Assembly: GCA_934045075.1 (NCBI GenBank)
Contig: OW203749.1
Location: 5,422,804 to 5,486,803 of the forward strand
Length of the DNA stretch: 64,000 bases
Reading direction: 5' to 3'
Source: Yponomeuta sedellus
Taxonomy: Eukaryota; Arthropoda; Insecta; Lepidoptera; Yponomeutidae
A model generated the notes under the pieces. That model worked only from the letters and a program-made list of their open reading frames with translations. It had not been told where the DNA came from and did no database searches. Positions 29,097 through 39,725 of this stretch are shown here, in pieces (position 1 is the first letter of the stretch; each line of letters begins with the position of its first letter). The position numbers and the translations under genes are program-made.

Positions 29097-30194
29097 CTAG
29101 GTAAAACAATGAACACGTAAACACGTACAGAATATAAGATTCTTTGGAAACAAAATAAAAGTAATAACGCAATCAACTATGATGATCCAAGTAATGCAAT
29201 CACATTGATTCAAAATTTCGAGACAAATTATATCGATTGAACGGATCGGTTCTGATTTCTGCTGAATAAAATCGAGCGAATGTGTTAGGCGTCCGCCAGT
29301 TGCCCTTGGCCATGATCGTGTCGATGCAGCAGTTGTCCAACCAGTTGAGCGAGGCGGCGGCGCGGCGTGTGCTGCCGCGCTGGCCTGCACGCCTGCCGCC
29401 GCCAGCAGCGACCGCACCCAGCCGCCCAGCTGCGTGCGCGAGGCGGCGCGCGCGCGCCCCGTGCACGATAGAAACAGGGAGCTCGCGCCGCACTCCGACC
29501 GTCTCTGTCGGGAGACGTCCCGGAGTGTTCTCACCCAGTACACAGGGCACACATCATCCTTCGGGGCTTTGAGAAGTTTCCAGGATGTTTGTCTGTGAAC
29601 GTAGTTGTCCGTCTTGGACCCAAATACGGGATGTAAGATTAGATGATCGCCGTTATCCTCAAAGCGTTCCTCATTTATATGAAGCAGAGTGAGGTCATGC
29701 ACTCGACGGCTCGAGGCGAGGAGCAATATCAAGGCCGTCCGACGAGATACTTCATACAGGCTGTTGTAGGTCGGGGGATTATGAATCAACCATTCTACAA
29801 CCACCCTTGGGTCCCATGATGCTGGAATTTCCTTCTTCTTATCGGCGTTGGCTGACGCGATAGCTTTAAGAATTCTCTTGACCACGACGTTGTCACTCAA
29901 AGACTGAGAGTCTGGATTCGATAACGTGGCAACTGTAGATTTGTGGACCAGAATAGTCTTATATGCCAGCTTGTGGTGCAGATGTAAACATGCTAAGTAT
30001 TTCGCCAGCTGTGACCCGGTGGGGTTTATGTAATCGACAGAGTTTTGTATGCACCAACTTTGCCATTTGGACCAAATACCTAAGTAGACTCTCTTTGTAG
30101 AATCTCTCCAGCTGGAGTTTAGCAACTCCATCTCGCTAGGTGACCATCCTTCTAAATGTTCACTCCACCCTTGACTAACCACGCTTCGAGACAT
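29097..30194 (-). pseudogene. DIRS tyrosine recombinase, frameshifted near the C terminus
   Basis: The first part (WRDSTKRVYLGIWSKWQSWC, then ASSRRVHDLTLLHINEERF) is the core-binding and early catalytic region of a tyrosine recombinase. Near 29370-29390 the frame slips. In the next frame the expected end appears: STRRAAASLNWLDNCCIDTI, then TPNTFARFYSAEI with the catalytic Tyr, ending near 29200. The R..HR..Y pattern is therefore spread over two frames. The region 29350-29520 is far more GC-rich than the remainder of the element. Function: joining the circular cDNA to the genome. Confidence 0.8.
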
Positions 30195-30300
30195 ATCTGA
30201 TCCACCTGAGGCGGCGGCAGTCGAGTTCGCGTGTCTATTAGCCGATATCGTAGAATCGTCACCGTGAAGGGTCCAGTGCTCTCCGCTTGAGGTCTGGCCT

Positions 30301-32210
30301 TCAATACACTTTTTGCCAGCGGGGTACTATCAGAATGTAGGTGCCCTTGGCCTCGTTGAGCTGTGCCAGGACACGTGGTACAAGGTGTGGGGGAGGAAAT
30401 ATCCAAGCCCGATGGTACTTCCATTGCCTGCTGAAGGCGTTGTGATATTCTGCGTTCAAGTCGTTGCAGTCTCGCGATACGTAGCGCGTAGTCACGTGTG
30501 CAGTCTTTGAGGCGAATAAGTCGATCTGTGGCATGCCGAAGCGGCTGACTACCTCTTGGTACGCGTCTTTTACTAGACACCACTCGCCTTGCATTTTCTG
30601 CCTGGACAGGAAGTCGGCTTCTACATTGAGTTGTCCCGGAATGTACTGAGGGACTATCTCCATGTTGTTCTCGTCTAGCAGTTCGAACAGAACAATGGTT
30701 AGTTGGTACAGGGTCTTCGAGCGTAGACCGCCCTGGTTCCGTATGTAGCTCACAACACTTTTGTTGTCGGACTGTACTAGAATTGTCGACTTTCGAAGAA
30801 AGTGACAGTGATCGTGCAGCGTCTGATATATTGCCCACATTTCTTTGACGTTGCTGTGCCAAGTGAGTTGGCTTGAACACCATGTGCCGCTTAAGGGGTT
30901 GCCATTCAGCATGGCTCCCCAACCTGTCCCGGACGCATCCGTGGTCAGGAAGTGAGTGACCGGAGCAGTGTGGATTGGTGTACTCGACGAGAGTGCTTGG
31001 AGCCACCAGTTGAGCTCTTTGTGAGTTTCTGGCTCGAGTGGAGCTTTCATGAGAGGCTGATCTTTCGACAATCGAGAAGAGGCCATTTGTAATGGACGGC
31101 AGTGAAGACGCCCTCTTCGTACAACGAAAGAGGCGAAATTGAGCATTCCCAGAATGCTCTGTGCGTCCTTTAGGCTCCAATGATTCCAGTTCAATATCAA
31201 CTTTAGCTTGGCAGACATTTTCTGACGCTTTTCTTCGGGAAGGTACTTGGAATTCGTTGCGAGATTCCATGTTATTCCCAGATATTCTATAACTCTGGTC
31301 GGTGTTAGCTGGGACTTTTTGAAGTTTATCGTAAAGCCCAACATTGATAAGACCCCAACAGCTTCTGCAGCTTGGTTTGTCAACATGTCTCGATCCTGGT
31401 TCACTATAAGATAGTCGTCTAGATATACTATAACACGGAGACCTTTCTCGCGTAACAGTTGAGCGACCCAATTGGAGACAGTTGAAAACGCCTTGGGTGC
31501 CGATGACAGCCCGAAGGGTAGGCAAGTTAGCTGGAGCAGTTCCAGCGCCTCTGAACCTCTGCTCGTCGAGTCTGTCTTGTACAGAACTCTGAGGAATGGC
31601 TGGTGTGACCGAGCCACTGGGATGTGAAAGTAGGCCTGCGTGAGATCGATCTTCACAGCCCAATCGCCCATTTGTAAGAAATCCGGTACGCGGTACATAT
31701 TGATCAACCTGAATTTGAACGGTTCTAGGTAGTGGTTTAAGTTTAGTGGTTTAAATTGAAAATTGGACGGTTGCTGAGATCTGATTTTACCACTAAAAAC
31801 ATCGGGCATATGAAACTCGGTGTCAAGGGAGCGGGAACGAGAACCTTTTGTTTTTTCAACTCTAATATTTGTTGAGTCATAGCTGCACTCGTAGGAGTTT
31901 GATATTGTAGCAATTGACTGTGGTGAACAAGGGAGGGTACTTTGTAAAAAGGTATCCGATAACCGGAGATTATTTGAATGACGCAATCTGGGGCATTCAA
32001 TTGCTTCCAAATCGCGACGTAACTTTGTAACCGCCCGCCATAAAAACTGCCTTGTATGTAGTCATTTACGAAATTGATTGTGAGTTCTACGATTATTGTA
32101 ATCATGCGGTTTTTTGTAAACATTTTTCGTACCGAACTTATTATTTTTGGGCTTTTGAGGTTTGTTACCTTTGGCCTGGAAACTGGTGCTAGGCACTGGA
32201 TCAAGCTCAA
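30301..32210 (-). pseudogene. DIRS reverse transcriptase/RNase H, split by a small duplication
   Basis: The start of the RT lies in the frame ending at 31743 (FYGGRLQSYVAIWKQLNAPD ... ICPMFLVVKSDLSNRPIFNLNH). The remainder is in the frame 30301-31800 or so (VKIDLTQAYFHIPVARSHQP, CLPFGLSSAPKAF, VIVYLDDYLIV with catalytic DD, then RNase H TTDASGTGWGAML and VQSDNKSVVSYI). At 31740-31760 a short duplication (ttaaaccacta twice on the minus strand) shifts the frame. Without it the two halves would be continuous. Confidence 0.82.
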
Positions 32211-33317
32211 CTTCAGGCTTGCGATACGACCTCCGCGGACGTTTGGCCTGGGAGTGCTCCGGTCTATTCCGCATAGACATTATGGGCTCTTCAGCAGGGC
32301 GTTTGTTAGGTGTGAATATTTTATGAGTGCCCCCGGCTTTCTGTAAAAAGGAACCTAGTGCATCTGCATTAAAAAGCTCAGCGTTTGTGGGAGGTATTTT
32401 GCGTAAATCTTCTTTGATAAAGCGATCTTTCACACCGGACAGAATACTGTCACGTCGTTTTTGAATGACGTCAGCGCGCCTCCCACAAACTAACTGAAGA
32501 AATCTTCTGAAACCTTCATGTAATCGCTTTTCTCGGAAAATAGGCCGCTGATCTTTTCAAACAGCAAATCTGCATTCAAAGCTGGCCCAGTCGACCACTG
32601 AATTAATTCCTGTAGATTACTCTTGAGCTGAGCGTTTTGTTGAATGAGTGCATGCGTCATTGCGCCCAGCGACCTATCAAGCGATTTTAGCCAAGTCGAG
32701 TTAGGGTCGTGATAACGCAACTCGGTGTTCACGTCCAACTCGTAAAACCCCGGTCTGGCGAGGTACTTCTTCTCCGTTTCTACATACCTAACCCTTTCCC
32801 ACTTATCAGAGTTGAAATGGTGCAATTTAGTGAGCAGTTCGAGTCTCGACTCGTTAGAATTCTCGACGGTCGGTTCTTTCAAATTTGTGTTTATATGGAA
32901 ATCGAACGATTTGACCGTTACAGGCATTTGGGCGTGCGATTGGGGTTTATTCAAAAACGGTTGCTCTGATAACAGTGAACTTTTAAGATTCTCACTGGGA
33001 TGCAAGGAAATTTCAGAATCACTGTCGTTATGAGAATTTCCAGAAAAAAATTGACCGTTACTTTTCAAGTAGTTTAAAATTTCACTTACTTGATTTGTCA
33101 ACGATTCGAATTTTTGATCGTTAGTTGACTTCGCCTTCTTTTTCTGGTCTTTCTTCCTGCGTCGTGAATTCTCCGAACTGGAACTCGATGATGACGATTC
33201 GCTGGAACTCGAAGAGCTCCTAGGACGCGGCAAACGTTCAGCACGTTTTTGCGGTAATCGTTCAGCACGATTATCTCGCTCCGAGCGAGTTGCGTCACAG
33301 TCAGGAGTCTTATCCAT
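32062..33317 (-). pseudogene. DIRS Gag-like protein, in two frames
   Basis: The N-terminal part (32490-33317, 275 residues) begins MDKTPDCDATRSERDNRAER, has a long Ser run (SSSSSSESSSSSSSSENS) and ends with SGLFSEKSDYMKVSEDFFS. A second part (32062-32433) is Lys/Arg/Pro-rich (RPRRSYRKPEVELDPVPSTS) and would bind nucleic acid. The stop at 32490 separates them; whether this is natural or decay cannot be told. DIRS Gag proteins are poorly conserved, so the assignment rests on position and composition. Confidence 0.6.
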
Positions 33318-33471
33318 ATTTTTGGAAAACGAGCTCTTCTGGAGAGCGTTTTCTAAAAATGTTCAATGCTATAAAATACACGAAATAAAATGTAAGAAAA
33401 AGTAAAAAAGAAATCGAACAGCAACGCTGTTATCTTACCGAAAGGGATGTTCACTCGACGAAAGTCGATGC

Positions 33472-33655
33472 CAATGTGAGGAGCCGCGCTGCGCGCTACC
33501 GGCAAGCTGGCCTCCCCCCTCCGCGCCACGGCGCCCGGCGCGGGGGAACCGCGCGGGGCGGGGCGGAGGGGGGACGGAAGGGGAATGTTCCACGAGACGC
33601 AAGTAGTGCTGTCTCACTTTAATTAGGTCTCGAATAACGGTTCAGAGCATATAAT
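33472..33655 (-). repeat. DIRS inverted terminal repeat, right
   Basis: Inverted partner of 28387-28569; caatgtgaggagccgcgctg ... ggtctcgaataacggttcag. Confidence 0.9.
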
Positions 33656-33727
33656 AAAAATATTACAATAGAGAATATTGTTATCTCATCTCATATCTCG
33701 TCTCGTCTTATCTCGTAAGTGTCATGG

Positions 33728-33915
33728 AAGCGCTCATGGCCTAGTAAAACCGAGTGATTGGAATCAATCACTTGAGTGCAGGATGGGTGGACGGCCCGTG
33801 ACTACCGCCAGTGGCACCCCGAGCGCTTCTGTGCTTCGCAAGGCACCTTAAGCCGTTGGTGCCGGCTATCATGTATTGGCAGTCGTTAAGCCATGTAGAG
33901 GCCTTATAGTAAGTC
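33728..33915 (+). repeat. 5S-SINE copy lacking its A-box block
   Basis: Starts gcgctcatggcctag and keeps ggatgggtgg, but the ttaagcaac...ggtcagg block is deleted (atcacttgagtgcaggatgg). It ends near gccatgtagaggcctta. Confidence 0.75.
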
Positions 33916-34181
33916 TTATATTCAAGCCGGGTGGCTTAGCGGTGGTCCCCACACTAGGCCAAGCCTGTATCGTGGGGGCCGAGAAATGATTACTACAATT
34001 ACGTTTTTCAACCGTTGACACTCAATCAAGTTACTTGACAATACCGAACAAATAGGTGATTTACTAAAATGTTGATGGTACAAATGCAAACTTTTAAGCT
34101 AGAAAAGTTTTTAACATTTAAAAGATGAAATTAAAACTATGTTAAGGGAACATACATAATATTTATGCTAGCAAGCAAAAA

Positions 34182-34210
34182 TGTGTGTGTGTGTGTGTGT
34201 GGTGTGTGTT
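34182..34210. repeat. (GT)n microsatellite
   Basis: tgtgtgtgtgtgtgtgtggt, about 13 units. Confidence 0.9.
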
Positions 34211-34598
34211 GGAAACACTAAGTATAGCAACACTGTCGCTCCTTAACTTTTTGACTTTTCTCTTGTACGTGGCGCCTAATGATAAGGACATTGCTGTAAT
34301 AATTTTAGTGTGTTCACCGCTGGTGCATTAAACTGAGGCAAAGCAGACCCTGTGAGTTTTAAATCCACCTACAGTCCACTGCCAGCCCAACAGTGTGTGT
34401 GTAAATTATTATATTTTAAATAGCAACTGTTATGTACTGCTAAATGTGTAACCCATGTCTCAATTGGCCTTTTTTTGCAACTACGTAATGAGATGATTTA
34501 TGCAGCGTCCAGTGGCATCCCCACTACACTAGATGGGTGAAGGGACCACTCCGACGAAACCCGATGTCTATGCTCACAATAAATATTCATATTCTTAA
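34211..34598. other. Intron sequence with one repeat fragment
   Basis: 34495-34560 is the same repeat as 16110-16160 (gatgatttatgcagcgtcca, gatgggtgaagggaccact). The remainder is not recognised. Confidence 0.5.
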
Positions 34599-35209
34599 GG
34601 GCCGTTTTCTCCATTTGCTGCGCTAAACTGGATTTCATAATGATCATGCTTGGTCGAAGTTAAAAAAATAGATTTATGACCATCCGATTTCTCCGGTAAC
34701 TTTTTGATCTGGTTCACGAAATCCAGTTCTTGTTACAGATTAGACAAAAAACGCTAGGATTTGAGGGTGGTAACACTTTTTTATTTTTTTATTTTGAAAC
34801 GCATGTGTCAAAAATGTCGAGAATTCTGTGATATTTCCGGTTATTCTGTGTAATTTTAAAACCTTTTTCGGCAATTTTTAATTTTGTTTCTGGCGCGGTT
34901 TGTTTTGTGCGAAATAAATTTTGAACGGCTCTTAAAACGAAAAAGAGGTCCAACATTCACCAATAGTGAAAACAATATTTGGTAAAGTAAAACCTTTAAC
35001 GTCTTTTGGCAGCTGATATCTGCCATTTGTCTGACTGTTAATCTGGTTTTAGAAGCTAATCGTCCAATATTGGCCGTTCAGATATTTTAGTTTAAACTTT
35101 GGTTTACGATGTTGGGGAAATCCAATTTGTTATTGTAATCTCGATTAGGAGTCCAAAACCGGATTTAGCTTGACGTAATCTAGATTTGGTTCTATGGAGA
35201 AAACGGCCC
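34599..35209. mobile_element. Harbinger-like MITE ending 21 bp before a Lrrk exon
   Basis: Terminal inverted repeats GGGCCGTTTTCTCCAT / ATGGAGAAAACGGCCC, with TAA on both sides (34596-34598 and 35210-35212), the target duplication expected for PIF/Harbinger. Length 611 bp, no coding capacity. Confidence 0.82.
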
Positions 35210-35230
35210 TAAATGTCTTCTGCTTCTCAG

Positions 35231-35364
35231 GCTGTATCGTGTACCAGTGGTCGGTGCGGTCTCGCCGCCAGACTGGCAAGCTGGACTGCAGCAAGCTGGC
35301 TCCCTGCTCCGAGAGCCTTCAGTCCATCGCGCTAGACGATCGGCTCAGCGAAGATAACTGCCGG
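35231..35364 (+). CDS. Lrrk: LRRK exon: WD40-like region (GCIVYQWSV)
   Basis: Acceptor ttctgcttctcag|GCTGTA, donor TGCCGG|gtgagt. Two bases complete a Gly codon, then 44 codons, out in phase 0. It reads CIVYQWSVRSRRQTGKLDCS, then KLAPCSESLQSIALDDRLSE. Its branch point must lie in or at the edge of the preceding MITE, since only 21 bp separate the two. Confidence 0.85.
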
Positions 35365-35426
35365 GTGAGTGTTTTTTACCCGACTGCGCCCAAGCCCAAA
35401 AAGGGGGTAATGTGTTTGACTCGTAT

Positions 35427-35665
35427 GTATGTACAGTCTGTTAGCTTTTAGAATATACCTCGGCTACGAAATCAAAAACCGATTATATTGCAATAAGGTA
35501 AGGTTTATTTCGTATTATTATTTATAACTTTACATAACTTTTCAAAGTAGTGAAGAAAAGTTTTAAGCAGAGCAGTAAGTAGTGTTACACTCGTGTGCTT
35601 TCGGCGAAAACCGAAGCCTACTCTAGAGCCCGAGGTATATTTTAAAAGCTAACAGACTGTATGTC
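35427..35665. mobile_element. MITE with acagtctgttagctttta ends
   Basis: Ends acagtctgttagcttttag and aaaagctaacagactgt are inverted; TA flanks fit. A second copy at 45516-45985 is interrupted by a SINE, and a fragment lies at 10815. Confidence 0.8.
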
Positions 35666-35829
35666 AGTATTTCCGATTCTATGTTCTGTAATCTTTATTT
35701 TATTACGGTAACAAACAGTTATTTATTTAAAATTTAGGAAAACTATTGTCTTGCCTTAATGATGATGAAAATGATGAAAAGAAACATGAAACAACACAAA
35801 GTATTATCAAAAGATAATATTATTTATAG

Positions 35830-36190
35830 AAGCGCTCGTGGCCTACGCGAACCGAGTGATTGGAATCAATCACTCGAGTTAAGCAACAACAGGCGCGGTC
35901 AGGTACGGGATGGGTGACAGCCCCGTGACTGCCGCTAGTGGCATTTTTCCGAGCGCTTCCGTGCTTCGCAAGGCACGATAAGCCGTGGCTGCCGGCTGTC
36001 ATATAATGGCAGTCGTTAAGCCATGTCAGAGGCCTTATGGGCGGCTTGATAACTTCTGACAGTAAGGCCCGCCACTGTCTTACAACCCTCCGCCAACCCG
36101 GACTTGGCCCCCGTGGTGGAGTATGGCCTAACTTTCCTGCGATACAGGAAGAGACCCGTGCCCCAACAGTGGAGACACAAGGGTTGATAA
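35830..36190 (+). repeat. 5S rRNA-derived SINE, full copy
   Basis: gcgctcgtggcctacgcgaa, hairpin gtgattggaatcaatcac, ttaagcaacaacaggcgcgg, gggatgggtgacagcc, ending acaagggttgataacg. Confidence 0.82.
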
Positions 36191-36321
36191 CGATAATAAC
36201 GAATATTATTTATGTAATATTTTGAACTTAACTGATAGACTTAATAGTGCCGAAATGTATACTATCGTAAACTGACTCATAAATCCTTAAGCAGAGGTCG
36301 GATTTTGACAACATTTCAATC

Positions 36322-36480
36322 GCCCATTGAGTCGCCCATTGGCTCAATTGGTAGAGCGCTGGTACGGATAGCCAGAGGTTGCGGGTTCGAATCCCGGCAT
36401 GGGTGAAATTTTCAGCCTCTAAATAGGTTTTTAAATTTGTTCCTTAGCACGGGTTAGTGCATTAAAAATAAAAATAGTGT
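36322..36480 (+). repeat. tRNA-like SINE, 5'-truncated
   Basis: Starts at cgcccattgagtcgcccatt, has the full cloverleaf and tail, and ends aaaaataaaaatagtgt. Confidence 0.82.
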
Positions 36481-36780
36481 AATCATGTGGGTACAGTGAT
36501 ATCGTTCCGATGTTAAACCTAACTGCAAAGTAGGTAGTCGGGGCTGTAAGTAATGCAATTTGCTTAAGTCAGATGTCGCTGCCTGTACGTAATGCAGAGA
36601 ATATTGTAAAGAGGTTCGAAATTTCACTGATGCCGTGAGTCTCCCATTGGCTCAATTGGTAGAGCGCTGGTACGGATAGCCAGAGGTTGCGGGTTCGAAT
36701 CCCGGCATGGGTGAAATTTTTAGCCTCTAAATAGGTTTTTAAATTTGTTCCTTAGCACGGGTTAGTGCATTAAAAATAGT
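36480..36780 (+). repeat. tRNA-like SINE, full copy
   Basis: Head atgtgggtacagtgatatcg ... gcctgtacgtaatgcagag, cloverleaf 36640-36712, tail ending gcattaaaaatagtgtag. With 36322-36480 it forms a tandem pair. Confidence 0.82.
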
Positions 36781-36889
36781 GTAGTCATTTATTTATTTAA
36801 AATTTAGGAAAACTATTGTCTTGCCTTGAAAATGATGAAAAGAAACATGAAACAACACAAAGTATTATCAAAAGATAATATTATTTATA

Positions 36890-37245
36890 GAAGCGCTCGT
36901 GGCCTAGGCGAACCGAGTGATTGGAATCAATCACTCGAGTTAAGCAACAACAGGCGCGGTCAGGTATGGGATGGGTGACAGCCCCGTGACTGCCGCTAGT
37001 GGCATTTTTCCGAGCGCTTCCGTGATTCGCAAGGCACGATAAGCCGTGGCTGCCGGCTGTCATATAATGGCAGTCGTTAAGCCATGCCAGAGGCCTTATG
37101 GGCGGCTTGATAACTTCTGACAGTGAGGCCCGCCACTGTCTTACAACCCTCCGCCAACCCGGACTTGGCCCCCGAGTATGGCCTAACCTTCCTGCGATAC
37201 AGGAAGAGACCCGTGCCCCAACAGTGAAGACACAAGGGTTGATAA
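36890..37245 (+). repeat. 5S rRNA-derived SINE, full copy (duplicate)
   Basis: Same as 35830-36190, with a short deletion in the cccgtggtggagtatgg part. Confidence 0.82.
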
Positions 37246-37379
37246 CGATAATAACGAATATTATTTATGTAATATTTTGAACTTAACTGATAGACTTAAT
37301 AGTGCCGAAATGTATACTATCGTAAACTGACTCATAAATCCTTAAGCAGAGGTCGGATCTTGACAACATTTCAATCGAC

Positions 37380-37800
37380 TTGTTGTCTTTTCACGAGTGT
37401 CGTATAAAGGCTGTATAAAGTCAGCACAAATGCCACCAAAACAATACCAGATAAAAAAGAAAATGAAACAGGCACGAAACAGTGGCGGAATCTGTTTGTG
37501 ATGCCGCCACAAGACCATTGTGGGTGTGGCAAATGTAAAAAGGCTCTGAAGTCAGTATGTGCTAGGGTGGGCGACCCCAGTGCCGTTATTCTGTCACTAC
37601 CTTATAGTAACACTCTATTGTGCGGAGTTAATTTAAAAAAAGAAAATAATAAATAAAGTTTTGAAGTAAGTTTTTTAATTTTTTCAGTCACACACAAAAG
37701 TGTTTTCGTTAAAGAAATTAAATAAAAGAATTTCCAAGTTTCGAAGTCGGTTTTTCTAATTTTTTATAATTTACCATTTTTACTTACTTATATTCTCTTC
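37380..37800. other. Intron sequence without recognised features
   Basis: Mostly AT-rich. A stretch at 37490-37620 (gatgccgccacaagaccatt ...) has even composition but no continuous frame. Confidence 0.45.
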
Positions 37801-37804
37801 GCAG

Positions 37805-37924
37805 GTGACCGCAATGTGTACTATGAAGACTGAAGTGTATATCGGCACCGCGTGGGGTTGCATCGTGGTGGCCGAGGCAGCCACGTTACGTCCCATCACC
37901 ATATTCCGACCCTATGAGACTATG
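37805..37924 (+). CDS. Lrrk: LRRK exon: WD40 blade (VYIGTAWGCIVVAE)
   Basis: Acceptor ctcttcgcag|GTGACC, donor ACTATG|gtgaga; 40 codons, phase 0/0. It reads VTAMCTMKTEVYIGTAWGCI, then VVAEAATLRPITIFRPYETM. The pattern (strand, vyIGTa.G.iv) corresponds to the blade that in vertebrate LRRK reads as an 'IGTGGG' core near the C terminus. Confidence 0.88.
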
Positions 37925-38231
37925 GTGAGATTCAGGGGCGTAGCTACCGCCGTGTCTGCCGTATCAATTATACGGGGCCCCCGGGCCACGGGGGCCCCCA
38001 AAGTGTGTAAGAAAAAAAAAAACTTTCTAATTTATTTTATTTTACAAATGACAAAATTCTATAAAGCAATTCGTTTTTTTCCCGCCTTAAGCGTGCGTTC
38101 AAAAGTTGGCAACACGTGGGGGGTAAAGTTTCGTGAAAAATGTTTACCCCCAAGAGCCTCCAAACAAATTTTTTATACGGGGCCCCGACAAGTTACGCTA
38201 CGCCACTGGTGAGATTACAAATTGCGTAGAG

Positions 38232-38603
38232 GCGTAGAGTCGCTCGTAGCCCCGGCTGCCTGAGTGATCTTAAACGATCACGAAGGTTAATGAACACCGG
38301 GCGCGTTCAGTGCTTGGGTGGGTAAACCGTCTATAACTGACGCTAGTGGCATTTTTCCGGGCGGTGCCGTGCTTCGCAAGGCACGCTAAGCAGTTGGTGC
38401 CGGCTGCCGTCGATAGATGGTAGTCGTTAAGCCGGGTCAGAGGCCTTATGGCTGCTTGGTAACTTCTGACAGTAAGACCAGTCACTAGTCTTGCAATCCT
38501 CCACTTGAGACTTAGTCCCCGTGGTGGAGTATGGCCTAACCTTCCTGGGATGCAGAAAGAGACGCGTGCCCCAGCAGTGGGGACGTACAAAGGGTTGATA
38601 TAG
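38232..38603 (+). repeat. 5S-SINE, variant closest to 5S rRNA
   Basis: tgatcttaaacgatcacgaagg, then ttaatgaacaccgggcgcg, ttcagtgcttgggtgggt: closer to 5S rRNA (gatcac...gttaagcaac..cgggcgcgg..cagt.cttgg.tgggtgacc) than the other copies. The 3' part runs to gggacgtacaaagggttg. Confidence 0.8.
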
Positions 38604-38991
38604 ATAAACATTTGTATCAATACGCGTTTTAAAGCCGATTTAAGGTATTTTAACTAAAAATTGATCATTTCAGAAAAAAACACTGGACGAAACTTGATAA
38701 TTCTGTATCTGTAAAATTTTATCGAAAACGACCAGGATTGGTCGAATATATAATGACGTCACAGGTCAGTAAATAAAGCGGTGCGAGAACCCGAGAGTTG
38801 ACATTCCGTTTGTTTGTGTACTGACAAGTGACGTCACTAATTGCTGTGCGCCGATTTTTATTTGCTTTTTTACAAAAAATACACAAAACGTCTAAAAACT
38901 ATCACTTTCTGAGCCCTTACTGAACACCAACGAAAAATTATAGTAGGTTTTCAGAAACTTGTCTTTACTTTACAAGTCAAACTAGGTGTCC

Positions 38992-39440
38992 ATTATACTA
39001 TTTTTATTTTTAATGCACTAACCCGTGCTAAGGACAAATTTAAAAACCTATTTAGAGACTAAAAATTTCACCCATGCCAGGTGTCCATTTCAAAATCTAG
39101 ATCATATTGGAGAAAAAATGGACCAAACTTAGTATTTTCAAAGTCCTTAATTAACAGAGCTTACATAATTTTTACAAAACTCATGCCTTTTATACATGCT
39201 TAAATTCCAGACATCATTGTCATCTAAATAATCCTTAATATTGTAGTAGCCCTTTTGGCACAAAGTGTAACATAATATTGCATAAGAGGTTCGAGATTTC
39301 ACTGATGAGTGAGTCGCCCATTAGCTCAGTTGGAGCGCTGGCACGGATAGCCAGAGGTCGCCGGTTCGAGTCCCGGCATGGGTGGAATTTTTAGCCTCTA
39401 AATAGGCTTTTAAAATAGTCCTTAGCACGGGTTAGTGTAG
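38992..39440 (+). repeat. Composite: inverted SINE tail, LINE 3' end, SINE body
   Basis: 38998-39078 is the SINE tail in inverse orientation. 39078-39270 is an antisense copy of the 3' end of the LINE at 60652-60860 (gtgtccatttcaaaatctag ... tagcccttttggcacaaag). 39278-39440 is the SINE tRNA-like part and tail on the + strand (agtcccggcatgggtggaat). The LINE piece thus sits between the two inverted arms of one SINE-like unit. Confidence 0.78.
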
Positions 39441-39457
39441 GCCGTCACCACACAGCA

Positions 39458-39725
39458 CACGCGGACTTGTGCTGTGTGGTTTCGGCCTAGAGAATAGCAC
39501 CAACCCAATTCTTCCCGCGGGTGTCGTAAATGGCGACAAAGGGACACAAACCGAGGGGTGGGCAGCAGCGCCCCCTGCAGTACAATTCCACCGAACTGCG
39601 ATGCCCAACCCGCATGCCGAGCGTGGGATTGTGGGCATTACCCCCTATGATAGCACAACGTGGCGCTCTTTAGGGGAGGGCTATGTACATCAGTGGACTA
39701 GTATAGCCTGACGACGACTTAAGTC
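39458..39725 (-). repeat. 'ctgctggacatagccc'-type SINE, minus copy
   Basis: Reverse complement of 40290-40545: gtgctgtgtggtttcggcct ... gggcagcagcgccccctgca ... gggaggggctatgt(a)c. No gene; the open frame here is chance. Confidence 0.75.

Larger units (their letters stand above)
28360..33655 (-). mobile_element. DIRS-type tyrosine-recombinase retrotransposon
   Basis: About 5.3 kb in the intron between the Lrrk exons ending 28011 and starting 35231. It has inverted terminal repeats of about 183 bp (28387-28569 and 33472-33655), an internal complementary region (28618-28730) and, on the minus strand, Gag-like, reverse transcriptase/RNase H and tyrosine recombinase genes. This set defines DIRS elements, which integrate through a circular intermediate and leave no target duplication. 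Two frameshifts (RT near 31740, recombinase near 29370) suggest it is no longer autonomous. Confidence 0.88.
35720..37375 (+). repeat. Direct duplication of a block of about 600 bp
   Basis: 35720-36322 and 36788-37372 are nearly identical (tatttaaaatttaggaaaac ... gaggtcggat(t/c)ttgacaac), 1.07 kb apart. Each copy carries a 5S-SINE (35830-36190 and 36890-37245). Between them lie two tRNA-like SINE copies (36322-36480 and 36480-36780). Small differences, such as a deletion in gtggtggagtatgg, show some age. Confidence 0.88.

Noticed and set aside
30152..31663. 503-codon minus-strand frame overlapping the DIRS reverse transcriptase
   Set aside because: It has no recognisable domain and is antiphase to the RT/RNase H frame, which has clear motifs.
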